From CAVTWH01 sp963850915 (GTDB lineage Bacteria > Actinomycetota > Actinomycetes > Mycobacteriales > Micromonosporaceae), in NCBI GenBank assembly GCA_963850915.1, contig CAWKND010000014.1, positions 62,001-126,000 of the forward strand: a stretch of 64,000 nucleotides of DNA, given 5' to 3'. Positions 1 to 7,729 of the stretch are shown one piece after another. Under the pieces are notes generated by a model. It worked only from the letters and a program-made list of their open reading frames with translations, searched no databases and was not told where the DNA came from. The translations under genes were made by a program, and so were the position numbers. How positions within the stretch are numbered: the stretch's first letter is position 1; each line of letters starts with the position of its first letter.

Positions 1-1465
1 CGGCCGCGACCAGTCGCCCGTGGCGTACCACCGCCAACTCCCAGCCGCCCCGGGCCGCCGGGCGCGCCGCGATCAACTCGGCGATGGAGGTCAACGAGCG
101 CAGCCGCTGCAGCCGGATCGTGGTGCGCAGGAGCACAGCCAGCCGGGTACGCGCGGCAGCCGCCTCCTCGAAGCGCTGCGCCCCGGAGAGCACCGCGATC
201 CGCCCCATCAGCCTCGTCACCACCGGATCCAGGTCGTCAGTCGCCACCCGGTGGAACGGCTCGGCTGCGACGGACTGGTAGTCGGCGGCGGAGATGCGGT
301 GCTCGCACGGCGCCGGACAGCGCCCCAGCTCGGCCAGCGCACACGCCGCGACGGGGGTACGTGGGGAGAGTTTCAGGGTGCACGGGCGCAGCGGGAGCGC
401 TTCGTAGATCGCGTTGGCGGCGTACTCGGCGGCCCGGGCCGAGGCGAACGGGCCGAGGTAGCTGGTGTCGTCGATGCCCAGCTGCCGGACCACGGACAGC
501 CGCGGATAGAGCTCGCTGGTCAGCTTCAGCCAGTGCACCCGCTCCGGGAACTTGGAGCGGCGGTTGTACGGCGGCTTGTGCACCGCGATCAGCCGCAGCT
601 CGCGTACCTCCGCCTCCAGCGCGTGCGCGCACTCGATCGCCTCCACCCGCTGGGCGGCGTTGAGCATCTCGGAGATCCGGGCCCGCTTCTCGGCGGCCGT
701 GAAGTAGGACTTGACCCGGGTGGCGATGGTGCCGCTCTTGCCGACGTAGAGCGGCCGGTCGTCGGCGGCCCGGAACACGTAGACGCCCGGGGTGTCCGGC
801 AGGTTCTCGGCCAGGTGCCGTTTGCGCCGCTGGGTGGGGGTGACGGCGCGCTGGAACTCGACCGCCTCGCCGAGCGTGAAGACCTTGTGGTCGCCGAGCC
901 GGGCGAACAGCCCGTGCAGTACGTCGACGGTGGCCCGGGCGTCGTCCAGCGCGCGGTGGGTGGGGGTCCGGGCGCCGAAGAAGATCGCCAGGGTACCGAG
1001 CTTGCGGTTGGCCACCTCGTCGTTGGTCAGTGCCCGGCGGGCCAGCGCCGCGGTGTCCAGGACGATCGGCTTCGGCCACGGGTAGCCGAACTTGGCGCAC
1101 GCCGACCGGAGGAAGCCCACGTCATAGGGGGCGTTGTGGGCCACCCACACGGCACCCTTGGCGAACTCCAGGAACGCCGGCAGCGCCTCGGCGAGCATCG
1201 GTGCCGGGGTGAGCATGGCCTGGGTGATGCCGGTCAGCACGGTGATGAACGGCGGGATCGGCGAGCCCGGGTTGACCAGCGTGCCGAACTCGCCCAGCGG
1301 CTCGCCGCCGCGGGTCTTCACCGCGCCGATCTCGGTGATCCCGCACTCCTGGGGGGTACCGCCGGTGGTCTCCAGGTCGACGACGACGAACGTGGTGTCC
1401 CGCAGTTCCCGGGCGGCCTCGCTGCCGAGCAGCTTGTCGAAGCTCTCCTGCACGAAGCTGGGCAT
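1..1465 (-). CDS. DEDD-family exonuclease with UvrC-like C-terminal part, 3' end cut by window edge
   Basis: The minus frame stays open from about 1465 to base 1, giving roughly 488 residues of a longer protein. Near the N-terminus it reads FVVVDLETTGG, the first acidic motif of DnaQ/epsilon-type 3'-5' exonucleases, followed by ITEIGAVK and an FGTLVNPG stretch, as usual in this family. The last part seen (bases 120-200) contains RFEEAAAARTRL, which resembles the UVR/UvrC-type helix of bifunctional exonuclease/GIY-YIG proteins. A role in DNA repair is known for the family and inferred here. Start: ATG at 1463-1465 (MPSFVQESFDKLL) is close to the conserved domain but has no clear ribosome site. 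An in-frame GTG at 1580-1582 would add 39 residues. The long plus-strand reading frame over the same bases is an antisense shadow. Confidence 0.85.
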   Translation of the reverse strand, partial: MPSFVQESFDKLLGSEAARELRDTTFVVVDLETTGGTPQECGITEIGAVKTRGGEPLGEFGTLVNPGSPIPPFITVLTGITQAMLTPAPMLAEALPAFLEFAKGAVWVAHNAPYDVGFLRSACAKFGYPWPKPIVLDTAALARRALTNDEVANRKLGTLAIFFGARTPTHRALDDARATVDVLHGLFARLGDHKVFTLGEAVEFQRAVTPTQRRKRHLAENLPDTPGVYVFRAADDRPLYVGKSGTIATRVKSYFTAAEKRARISEMLNAAQRVEAIECAHALEAEVRELRLIAVHKPPYNRRSKFPERVHWLKLTSELYPRLSVVRQLGIDDTSYLGPFASARAAEYAANAIYEALPLRPCTLKLSPRTPVAACALAELGRCPAPCEHRISAADYQSVAAEPFHRVATDDLDPVVTRLMGRIAVLSGAQRFEEAAAARTRLAVLLRTTIRLQRLRSLTSIAELIAARPAARGGWELAVVRHGRLVAA

Positions 1466-1658
1466 CGGCGCACCGACGACCGGCACCGGTCCGGAAACGG
1501 GATCGGTCGCCGGCGCTGATGCCGGTGTGACGCCGGTGGCCGGCGCGGAGCCACGGTGCGGGAGGTGCGGGAGGTACGCCACGCGGTGACCGTACGGGCG
1601 AGGTATGACAAGACTTCTCCCTGCGGCGGTTCGGGCGCCGGAGTGGGACACTTGGCGC

Positions 1659-3107
1659 ATGTCCGCGCTGGTACCCGATGATGAGGCCGCCCTCGACGCG
1701 GCCGCGCGGGTACCCTCGTCGGCTCTGGACGCCGAGCCGACCGACCCGGGCGACCCCGCTGTAGCCGATCTCGAAACCGATGCCGGTGACGACCCGGAGG
1801 CCGGCGAGGATGAGCCACTGCTTATCGAGCCGGTCCGCCAGCGGGTGATCAACCTCGCGTCGGCGGCGCTGGGCGGGCTGCCATTTGACGAGCTGCCCGT
1901 GGTACTTCGCCGGGTGGCCCGGTTCGCCCCCAACCGGCGGGCCCGACTCGGCGGCGCCCAACTGGCCGCCGCACTCACCTCCGACCCGCTCTTCCGGCAG
2001 CGGATCAGTACCCGCGTCCGTGAGGTGGCCGGCGAACTCGGCGCGGCGGTCGGCGAGGGGCTGCACCCGGCCGCCGCCGACCCGGCCGAGGTGGCCGCGC
2101 TGGCCTACCTGCTCCGGCCGGCCGGCTGGTTGGCGATGATCGACGAGGCCGGTTCGGCGCTGCGCGCGGAGGCCGACGGCGCGGCAATCGCCGACCAGCT
2201 GCGCAGCGCGGAGCAGCGGGTCGCCCGCGCCGAACACGACCGGGCGGTGGCCCGGACCGAGGCCGACAAGCTCCGCGACGAGCTGAGCCGGCTCCGCGAG
2301 GAGGCCGCCGGCCTGCGCGAAGAGAACCGCACGCTGGGCCGCACCCTGCGGGAGACGGCGGCCCGCGAGAAGCGCGCCGCCGAGCTGCTGGCCACCGAGC
2401 GCGGCCGGCTCAACCGGGCCAACGCAGACCATGAAGCCGAGGTACGCCGGCTGCGCGGCAAGCTCGCCGACCTGGAGTCCGACGCCGGTGCCACCCGGCA
2501 CTCGGCCAAGGAGGCGCGGCAGGTCGACGACGCGCGCCTGTGGCTGCTGCTGGAGACGATCGGCCAGGCAGCCGTCGGGCTGCGCCGCGAGCTGGCCCTG
2601 GAGCCGACCGACATACTCCCGGCCGACGTGGTGGCCGCCGAGTCGGCGCAGCGCCCCGGCACCCCGGCCCGCTCCGCCCGGGCACTGGACGCGGACGATC
2701 CGCAGCGCCTCGACCAGCTGCTTGCGCTACCCCGCGCGCACCTGGTGGTGGACGGCTACAACGTGACCAAGTCGGGGTACCCGGAGATCTCCCTGGAGCA
2801 GCAGCGCAGCCGGCTCATCTCCGGGATCAGCGGGCTCGCCGCGCAGACCGGAGCCGAAGTCACCGTGGTGTTCGACGGTGCCGACCGGGTGGTCGGGCTG
2901 CCACCCGCACCGCGCGGCGTACGGGTGCTGTTCTCGCCGAAGGGGCAGACCGCCGACGAGTTGATCCGCCGGCTGGTACGCGCCGAGCCGGCTGGCCGGC
3001 CGGTGGTGGTGATCTCCACCGACAAGGAGGTCGCCGACGGGGTACGCCACCACGGTGCTTATCCGCTCAGTTCGAACACGCTGCTGCGCCGGCTGGGACG
3101 GGTCTGA
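1659..3107 (+). CDS. NYN-domain (YacP-like) putative RNA-binding/nuclease protein
   Basis: A 482-residue protein. The C-terminal 130 residues hold HLVVDGYNVTKSGYP, FDGADRVVG, SPKGQTADELI and VVISTDKEVADGV, the acidic-residue pattern of the PIN-like NYN/YacP fold. The middle (residues about 190-290) is a charged, Glu/Arg-rich coiled coil, and the N-terminus is acidic and poorly ordered. NYN proteins of this kind are thought to act on RNA; the substrate is unknown. ATG 1659 is preferred over the 18-codon longer frame because GACACT lies six bases upstream, a weak leaderless -10. The 17 bases around this start recur at the start of the gene at 5880. Confidence 0.85.
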   Translation: MSALVPDDEAALDAAARVPSSALDAEPTDPGDPAVADLETDAGDDPEAGEDEPLLIEPVRQRVINLASAALGGLPFDELPVVLRRVARFAPNRRARLGGAQLAAALTSDPLFRQRISTRVREVAGELGAAVGEGLHPAAADPAEVAALAYLLRPAGWLAMIDEAGSALRAEADGAAIADQLRSAEQRVARAEHDRAVARTEADKLRDELSRLREEAAGLREENRTLGRTLRETAAREKRAAELLATERGRLNRANADHEAEVRRLRGKLADLESDAGATRHSAKEARQVDDARLWLLLETIGQAAVGLRRELALEPTDILPADVVAAESAQRPGTPARSARALDADDPQRLDQLLALPRAHLVVDGYNVTKSGYPEISLEQQRSRLISGISGLAAQTGAEVTVVFDGADRVVGLPPAPRGVRVLFSPKGQTADELIRRLVRAEPAGRPVVVISTDKEVADGVRHHGAYPLSSNTLLRRLGRV

Positions 3108-3131
3108 CCGGTTTTTGTCGTACCCCCGTTT

Positions 3132-3137
3132 TACCGT
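3132..3137 (+). promoter_or_regulatory. Leaderless -10 element of the Cys-rich small protein
   Basis: TACCGT fits the TANNNT actinobacterial -10 and ends exactly six bases before ATG 3144. There is no ribosome binding site in between. Confidence 0.5.
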
Positions 3138-3143
3138 CCGTAC

Positions 3144-3425
3144 ATGCTTGTTGACTGTGACACCTGCGCGGTACGCGGTCCGGCGTGCTCGGACTGTCTG
3201 GTGAGCGTGGTGCTCGGCGCCCCGCCCGCCGGTGTGGAGCTCGACGACGTGGAGCGCCGGGCACTCCAGGTGCTGGCCGACGCCGGCATGGTGCCTGAAT
3301 TGCGGCTGGTTCAAGTCCACCCGGACGATCTGCCGTGCGGCTACCTTCCCGTGATCCCGGCCCATCCGGCTGGGCGAGAGGGCGCACCGGCGAGCCGTCG
3401 TCGCGCCCGCCGCTCAGCCGCGTAG
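3144..3425 (+). CDS. Small conserved cysteine-rich protein, function unknown
   Basis: A 93-residue protein with four cysteines in the first 20 residues (CDTC at 5-8, then C15 and C18), a possible metal-binding knuckle. A short helical middle (LDDVERRALQVLADAGMVPELRLV) is followed by a basic tail, SRRRARRSA. I recognise this as a type of short protein often conserved in actinomycetes but know no function. It lies 36 bases after the NYN gene and is probably transcribed from its own leaderless promoter at 3132. Confidence 0.7.
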   Translation: MLVDCDTCAVRGPACSDCLVSVVLGAPPAGVELDDVERRALQVLADAGMVPELRLVQVHPDDLPCGYLPVIPAHPAGREGAPASRRRARRSAA

Positions 3426-3447
3426 CCAACCGTCGCCGCGCGCGCCC

Positions 3448-3453
3448 TACGAT
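3448..3453 (+). promoter_or_regulatory. Leaderless -10 element of the M48 protease gene
   Basis: TACGAT followed by exactly six bases (gtgccg) and then ATG 3460. The arrangement decides ATG 3460 over the in-frame GTG at 3454. Confidence 0.55.
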
Positions 3454-3459
3454 GTGCCG

Positions 3460-4716
3460 ATGACGGCGAGGGTGTGCGCGGTGGTCGTACTGGGTGTGCT
3501 CGTCGTTGCCGGAGCGGTCACCGCCGCCGTGCTCGTACCCTGGCACGCCGCCCCAGCACCCCGTGCCGACCAGCTCGCCGCGCTGCGCAGCCTGCCGCCT
3601 GACACGGTGGCACGCGGCCGGGCATTCCACTCCGACCTGCAGCCCGGTACCTACCTGTCGATGGCGGTCGGGCTCGGCGCGGCACTCCTGCTCGGGCTGA
3701 CGCCACTCGGCGCGAAGATCGTCGAGCTGTGTGGCAAGCCGTTCCACGACAACTGGATCGCCCGCGCGCTGCTCGGCGGGCTGGTGGTGGTGTTCCTCGC
3801 CTCGCTGGTCACGCTGCCGTTCAGCGCGTGGCGACAGGCGATCATGCGCCGGTACGGGCTGTCCACCCAGGGCTGGGGCGGTTGGAGTGTCGACCTGCTC
3901 AAAGGCGCCGCGGTCAGTGCCGTGCTGGGTGGCGTGGCACTGCTCGGCTTCTACGCCATCACCCGGTACGCACCGCGCTGGTGGTGGGCCTGGGGAGCGG
4001 CCGGCGCGGCGCTCCTGGTCGTACTGCTGAGCTTCATCTTCCCGGTACTCGTCGAGCCGGTGTTCAACAAGTTCACCCCGATGCCGGACGGCCCCCTGCG
4101 CACCTCGCTCATGCAGCTCGCCGCCAAGGACGGGGTACCGGTCAAGGACGTGCTGGTAGCCGACGCGTCCCGGCGTACCCGCGCGGTCAACGCGTATGTC
4201 TCCGGCTTCGGTGCCACCCGGCGCATCGTCGTCTACGACACGCTGCTGGAGCAGGCCACACCGGCCGAAGTGGAGAGCGTGGTCGCCCACGAACTGGGCC
4301 ACGCCAAGGACGGTGACGTGGTCACCGGTACCCTCCTCGGCGCCATCGGCGCGGCCGCCGCCGTGATCATCGTGTACCTCCTCGGCAGCTGGACCGGCCT
4401 GCTCAAACTCGCCGGTGTCGACTCGATCGGCGAGCCCCGGGCGATCGCCCTGCTGCTCGCCATCGCGACCATTGCCGGCCTGCTCAGCAGCCCGGCGCAG
4501 GCGCTGGTTTCCCGGCGGATCGAGGCCCGCGCCGACGCACACGCGCTCGCCCTGACCGACGACCCGACCACGTTCGAGGCGATGCAGGCCCGGCTCTCCG
4601 CCGTCAATCTCGCCGACCCCGACCCGAACCGCGTCGAGTACTGGCTGTTCGCCAGCCACCCGTCCACCGTGGAACGGATCGCGGCGGCGCGCGCATACGC
4701 CCGGGGCGCCCGATGA
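3460..4716 (+). CDS. M48 family zinc metalloprotease (Ste24/HtpX-like), membrane protein
   Basis: A 418-residue protein. The zinc site is HELGH at residues 277-281, and the third ligand is probably Glu355 in RRIEARADAHAL. Hydrophobic segments near residues 5-25, 65-85, 105-125, 150-170 and 185-205, plus two after the HELGH motif, fit the multi-helix M48 membrane proteases that cleave CAAX-type or misfolded membrane substrates. The substrate here is unknown. The stop codon overlaps the ATG of the mannosyltransferase gene (ATGA), so the two are probably translationally coupled. Confidence 0.9.
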   Translation: MTARVCAVVVLGVLVVAGAVTAAVLVPWHAAPAPRADQLAALRSLPPDTVARGRAFHSDLQPGTYLSMAVGLGAALLLGLTPLGAKIVELCGKPFHDNWIARALLGGLVVVFLASLVTLPFSAWRQAIMRRYGLSTQGWGGWSVDLLKGAAVSAVLGGVALLGFYAITRYAPRWWWAWGAAGAALLVVLLSFIFPVLVEPVFNKFTPMPDGPLRTSLMQLAAKDGVPVKDVLVADASRRTRAVNAYVSGFGATRRIVVYDTLLEQATPAEVESVVAHELGHAKDGDVVTGTLLGAIGAAAAVIIVYLLGSWTGLLKLAGVDSIGEPRAIALLLAIATIAGLLSSPAQALVSRRIEARADAHALALTDDPTTFEAMQARLSAVNLADPDPNRVEYWLFASHPSTVERIAAARAYARGAR

Positions 4717-5837
4717 CGACGTTGATGGTTACCAATGACTTTCCGCCTCGGCCGGGGGGGATCCAGCAGTTCTTGCACAACTTGGCGATTCGGCAGCCGG
4801 TCGGGTCGCTGGTGGTTTACGCGAGTACCTGGAAGGGGTCGGCGAAGTTCGACGCCGACCAGCCGTACCCGGTGATCCGCGAGGCCACCTCGATCCTGCT
4901 GCCCACGCGGGGGGTTGCCCGGCGCGCCGCTGAGCTGGCCCGGGAGTACGGCTGCGACAGCGTGTGGTTCGGGGCAGCGGCGCCGCTCGGGCTGCTCGCC
5001 GACGGGCTGCGCCGGCGGACCGGGATCACCCGGGCGGTCGCGGTCACCCACGGGCACGAGATCGGCTGGGCCGCACTGCCCGGCGCGCGCGGCCTGCTGC
5101 GCCGGATCGCCGCCGGGTGCGACGTGGTCACCTACCTCACCGGGTACCAGCGCAGCCGGCTCGCCCGCGTGCTGGGTGACCGTACCCGGTTGGAGCAGCT
5201 CACTCCCGGCGTGGACGTGGACACCTACCACCCGGGCGTGGACGGCTCCGCCGTGCGGGCGAAGTACGGACTCACCGACCGGCCGGTGATCGTGTGCGTG
5301 TCCCGGCTGGTACCCCGGAAAGGGCAGGACGCCCTGATCCGTGCGCTGCCGGCGGTGCGCGCGCGGGTCCCGGACGCCGCGCTGCTACTGGTCAGCGGCG
5401 GTCCCGACCGTGCCCGGCTGACCAAGCTGGCCGCCGGTCTCGGCCTCGCGAACGACGTGCTGTTCACCGGCTCGGTCCCGTGGGAGGAGCTGCCCGCGCA
5501 CTACGCGGCCGGCGACGTGTTCGCGATGCCCTGCCGTACCCGCGCGGCCGGGCTGGACGTCGAGGGGTTGGGCATCGTCTACCTGGAGGCGTCGGCGATC
5601 GGGCTACCCGTGGTGGCCGGCGACTCCGGTGGTGCGCCCGAGGCAGTACGCGACGGCGAGACCGGGTACGTCGTCGCCGGGCGGGACCTGGCCGCGCTCG
5701 CCGACCGGCTGGTGACGCTGCTCACCGACCGGGCGCTGGCCAGCCGGATGGGGGCGGCCGGGCGGGTGTGGGTACAGGAGCGCTGGCGCTGGGAGAAGCA
5801 GGCCGAGCGAATGCGAGAGTTGCTCACCACGCGCTGA
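4713..5837 (+). CDS. pimB: GDP-mannose-dependent phosphatidylinositol mannosyltransferase (GT4)
   Basis: A 374-residue GT-B fold glycosyltransferase. The N-terminal Rossmann half starts TNDFPPRPGGIQQFL, the glycine-rich start typical of GT4. The C-terminal half holds SRLVPRKGQD and the retaining-enzyme motif EGLGIVYLEASAIGLPVV, with the catalytic-site Glu pair. It should add the second mannose to phosphatidylinositol monomannoside on the cytoplasmic side of the membrane, in phosphatidylinositol mannoside synthesis. The subfamily call rests on sequence likeness and on the neighbours fadD15 and plsC, which flank pimB in other actinobacteria. It overlaps the protease gene by four bases. Confidence 0.85.
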   Translation: MTTLMVTNDFPPRPGGIQQFLHNLAIRQPVGSLVVYASTWKGSAKFDADQPYPVIREATSILLPTRGVARRAAELAREYGCDSVWFGAAAPLGLLADGLRRRTGITRAVAVTHGHEIGWAALPGARGLLRRIAAGCDVVTYLTGYQRSRLARVLGDRTRLEQLTPGVDVDTYHPGVDGSAVRAKYGLTDRPVIVCVSRLVPRKGQDALIRALPAVRARVPDAALLLVSGGPDRARLTKLAAGLGLANDVLFTGSVPWEELPAHYAAGDVFAMPCRTRAAGLDVEGLGIVYLEASAIGLPVVAGDSGGAPEAVRDGETGYVVAGRDLAALADRLVTLLTDRALASRMGAAGRVWVQERWRWEKQAERMRELLTTR

Positions 5838-5879
5838 GACGCGCTGGCCACGGTCGGTTGGCTGTGGCACCCTTGGCGC

Positions 5880-6326
5880 ATGTCCGCGAGCCCATTGACC
5901 GGTGCGCTCATCGCCGTCGTGGTACTCGCGTTGGCCACCGGCGCCGGCCTGATCTGGCGCCGCCGCGACGGCCGGTTCCGGCAGATCGCGCCCGCCCCCG
6001 AGGGGGCTCCCGCCAGCAGCCTGCCGGGCTCGCTCGGGCTGACCCTGGACGCGCCGGTCACCCTGCTGCAGTTCTCCTCGGCGGTGTGCGCCCCGTGCCG
6101 GGTGGCCCGCCGGATCTGCGCCGAGGTGGCCGCTTCGATCCCGGGGGTACGGCACGTGGAAGTGGACGCCGAGGAGCACCTGGACGCCGCCCGTGAACTG
6201 GGCATCTGGCGTACCCCGACGGTACTCGTGGTGGACGCCACCGGCCGCGTCACGCACCGGGCCTCCGGCGCACCCGCGCGCCAGCAACTGCTCGACGCGG
6301 TCACCCCGGTCTTGGCGGCGGTGTGA
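5880..6326 (+). CDS. Membrane-anchored thioredoxin-like protein
   Basis: A 148-residue protein. One N-terminal membrane helix (residues 9-25, followed by RRRD) precedes a thioredoxin fold with active-site CAPC at residues 70-73 and the cis-proline context RTPTVLV. The catalytic domain should face outward or the membrane surface; topology cannot be decided from the sequence. Such proteins exchange disulfides with exported or membrane proteins. It is followed by a DUF4395 membrane gene, a frequent partner that may pass electrons to it. The ATG lies in the 17-base string shared with the start region of the gene at 1659. Confidence 0.85.
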   Translation: MSASPLTGALIAVVVLALATGAGLIWRRRDGRFRQIAPAPEGAPASSLPGSLGLTLDAPVTLLQFSSAVCAPCRVARRICAEVAASIPGVRHVEVDAEEHLDAARELGIWRTPTVLVVDATGRVTHRASGAPARQQLLDAVTPVLAAV

Positions 6327-6484
6327 ACACCCCGCGCCCGGTCCTGGAGCCGCTGACCTGGCGACGCACGGTGGATCTCGGCCGGCTCGCGGCCAGCCTC
6401 TGTCGCGGCTGACCACTCCGCCCGCGCTTCGTACGCCACCGGTTGCCGCTGGCACACCCCGCTACCCGCCACTCCGCTGAGGAC

Positions 6485-6934
6485 GTGAGTACCGTGCTGC
6501 TCGATCCCCGTGGTCCCCGGTTCGCCGCCGCGCTGACCACCGTTGTCTTCGTCATCGTCCTGATCACCGGCTCGGGCTGGCTGGTGCTGGCCCAGGCGGT
6601 CGTCTTCGCCATCTCGGCCGCGTCCCCGAAGTGGGGACCCTACGGACTGATCTACCGCGCGCTGCTCGCCCCCCGGCTGGGTCGGCCGAGCGAGCTGGAG
6701 CCGGCCGCGCCGGTACGCTTCGCGCAGCTCGTGGGGCTGGTGTTCGCCACGGTGTCGGCCGTCGGGTACCTGTCGGGGGTGTCCCTGCTCGGTCTGATCT
6801 TCGCGGCCTTGGCGCTGGTCGCCGCCTTCCTCAACGCCGCCTTCGGCCTGTGCCTGGGCTGCGAGGTCTACCTCGCGTTCAAGCGGCTGACCAACAAGCC
6901 GGTCCCGGCCCGGGTACCCGCCCCCGGCGCCTGA
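6485..6934 (+). CDS. DUF4395 family membrane protein
   Basis: A 149-residue protein starting DPRGPRFAAALT. It has four hydrophobic helices (about residues 15-30, 33-48, 83-100 and 103-122) and the conserved FGLCLGCEVY near the C-terminus, whose two cysteines are typical of DUF4395. In other bacteria the family sits beside thioredoxin-like genes, and the same pairing is seen here, so a redox role is a reasonable inference. The start is uncertain: GTG 6485 follows GAGGA very closely, and GTG 6494 would give better spacing. Confidence 0.75.
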   Translation: MSTVLLDPRGPRFAAALTTVVFVIVLITGSGWLVLAQAVVFAISAASPKWGPYGLIYRALLAPRLGRPSELEPAAPVRFAQLVGLVFATVSAVGYLSGVSLLGLIFAALALVAAFLNAAFGLCLGCEVYLAFKRLTNKPVPARVPAPGA

Positions 6935-6974
6935 CGCCCCGACGCCGAGCCCCAAAGCAGGGGCGAGACAGCGC

Positions 6975-7008
6975 AACGGCGGCCACCCGATCAGGGGTGG
7001 CCGCCGTT
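6975..7008. terminator. Hairpin terminator between convergent genes
   Basis: A perfect 13-bp inverted repeat (6975-6987 with 6996-7008, eight-base loop) starts 41 bases after the DUF4395 stop and 17 bases before the regulator stop. It can serve both strands. No clear T-tract follows, as is common in GC-rich actinomycetes. Confidence 0.75.
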
Positions 7009-7024
7009 GACAGCTGAACAGGGG

Positions 7025-7729
7025 TCAGAAGCTCGGAGCGTCCGGAGCCTCCAGCAGGCCCAGTCGGAGCGCCGTCATCAGCGCCTGCGCCCGGTTGGCC
7101 GCGCCCAGCTTCTCGTAGAGCTTGGAGATGTGCGTCTTCGCGGTCGACTCGCTGACGAACAGCTGCTTGGCGATGCCGGCCACGCTCATCCCGTCGGCCA
7201 GCAGGCGGAGTACCTGGCCCTCACGCGGGGAGAGCTGCGGGCCGGTCGGCGCCAGCCGGCGCTTCATCGCCTCGGCCAGATCGGCCGCGGTGAACGCGCT
7301 GGGTGCGCTGGCCGCGTGCCGGGCGGCGGCGACCACCTCGTCGGCGGGGGCGGTCTTCGGTACGAACGCGCTGGCCCCCGCCTCCAGGGCGCCGAACAGC
7401 TGGTCATCGCCGGCGTACATGGTGAGCACCACGATGCCGAGCTGGCTGTTGCCCTTGCGTAGCGCCCGGGTGGCCTCCAGGCCACTGCCGTCAGGCAGCC
7501 GCAGGTCCATGATCACCACGTCCGGCTGCAGCGCACCGGCCTGGCGTACCGCTTCGGCGCAGGTCGCGGCCTCGCCGACCACCTCGAACTGCCGGTCGCG
7601 CTCGAATGCGTGCCGGAGCCCTTTGCGGATCAGGTCGTGGTCGTCGACCAGCAGAACCTTGGTACGCGCTCCGGTCGGTGCGGGCGTCGTGGTCATCGAC
7701 GGGGGTGTCCTTTCGTCATGCAGACTCAC
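7025..7729 (-). CDS. NarL/LuxR-type response regulator
   Basis: A 234-residue protein. The receiver domain has the acidic pair VDDHD, phospho-acceptor Asp75 (VIMDLRLPDG) and LTMYAGDD. The C-terminal LuxR helix-turn-helix reads LSPREGQVLRLLADGMS, VSESTAKTHISKLYEKLGA. The partner kinase gene lies directly upstream, and its TGA overlaps the GTG at 7729, so coupling is likely. An internal ATG at 7696 has a good ribosome site (GAAAGGA, 11 bases upstream) and would remove only 11 residues; it may be the true start. The targets are not visible from the sequence. Confidence 0.9.
   Translation of the reverse strand: MSLHDERTPPSMTTTPAPTGARTKVLLVDDHDLIRKGLRHAFERDRQFEVVGEAATCAEAVRQAGALQPDVVIMDLRLPDGSGLEATRALRKGNSQLGIVVLTMYAGDDQLFGALEAGASAFVPKTAPADEVVAAARHAASAPSAFTAADLAEAMKRRLAPTGPQLSPREGQVLRLLADGMSVAGIAKQLFVSESTAKTHISKLYEKLGAANRAQALMTALRLGLLEAPDAPSF

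Noticed and set aside
20..1519. Long plus-strand open frame at the window start (499 residues)
   Set aside because: Antisense to the DEDD exonuclease; its translation is Arg/Gly-rich with no domain, while the minus frame has clear exonuclease motifs.
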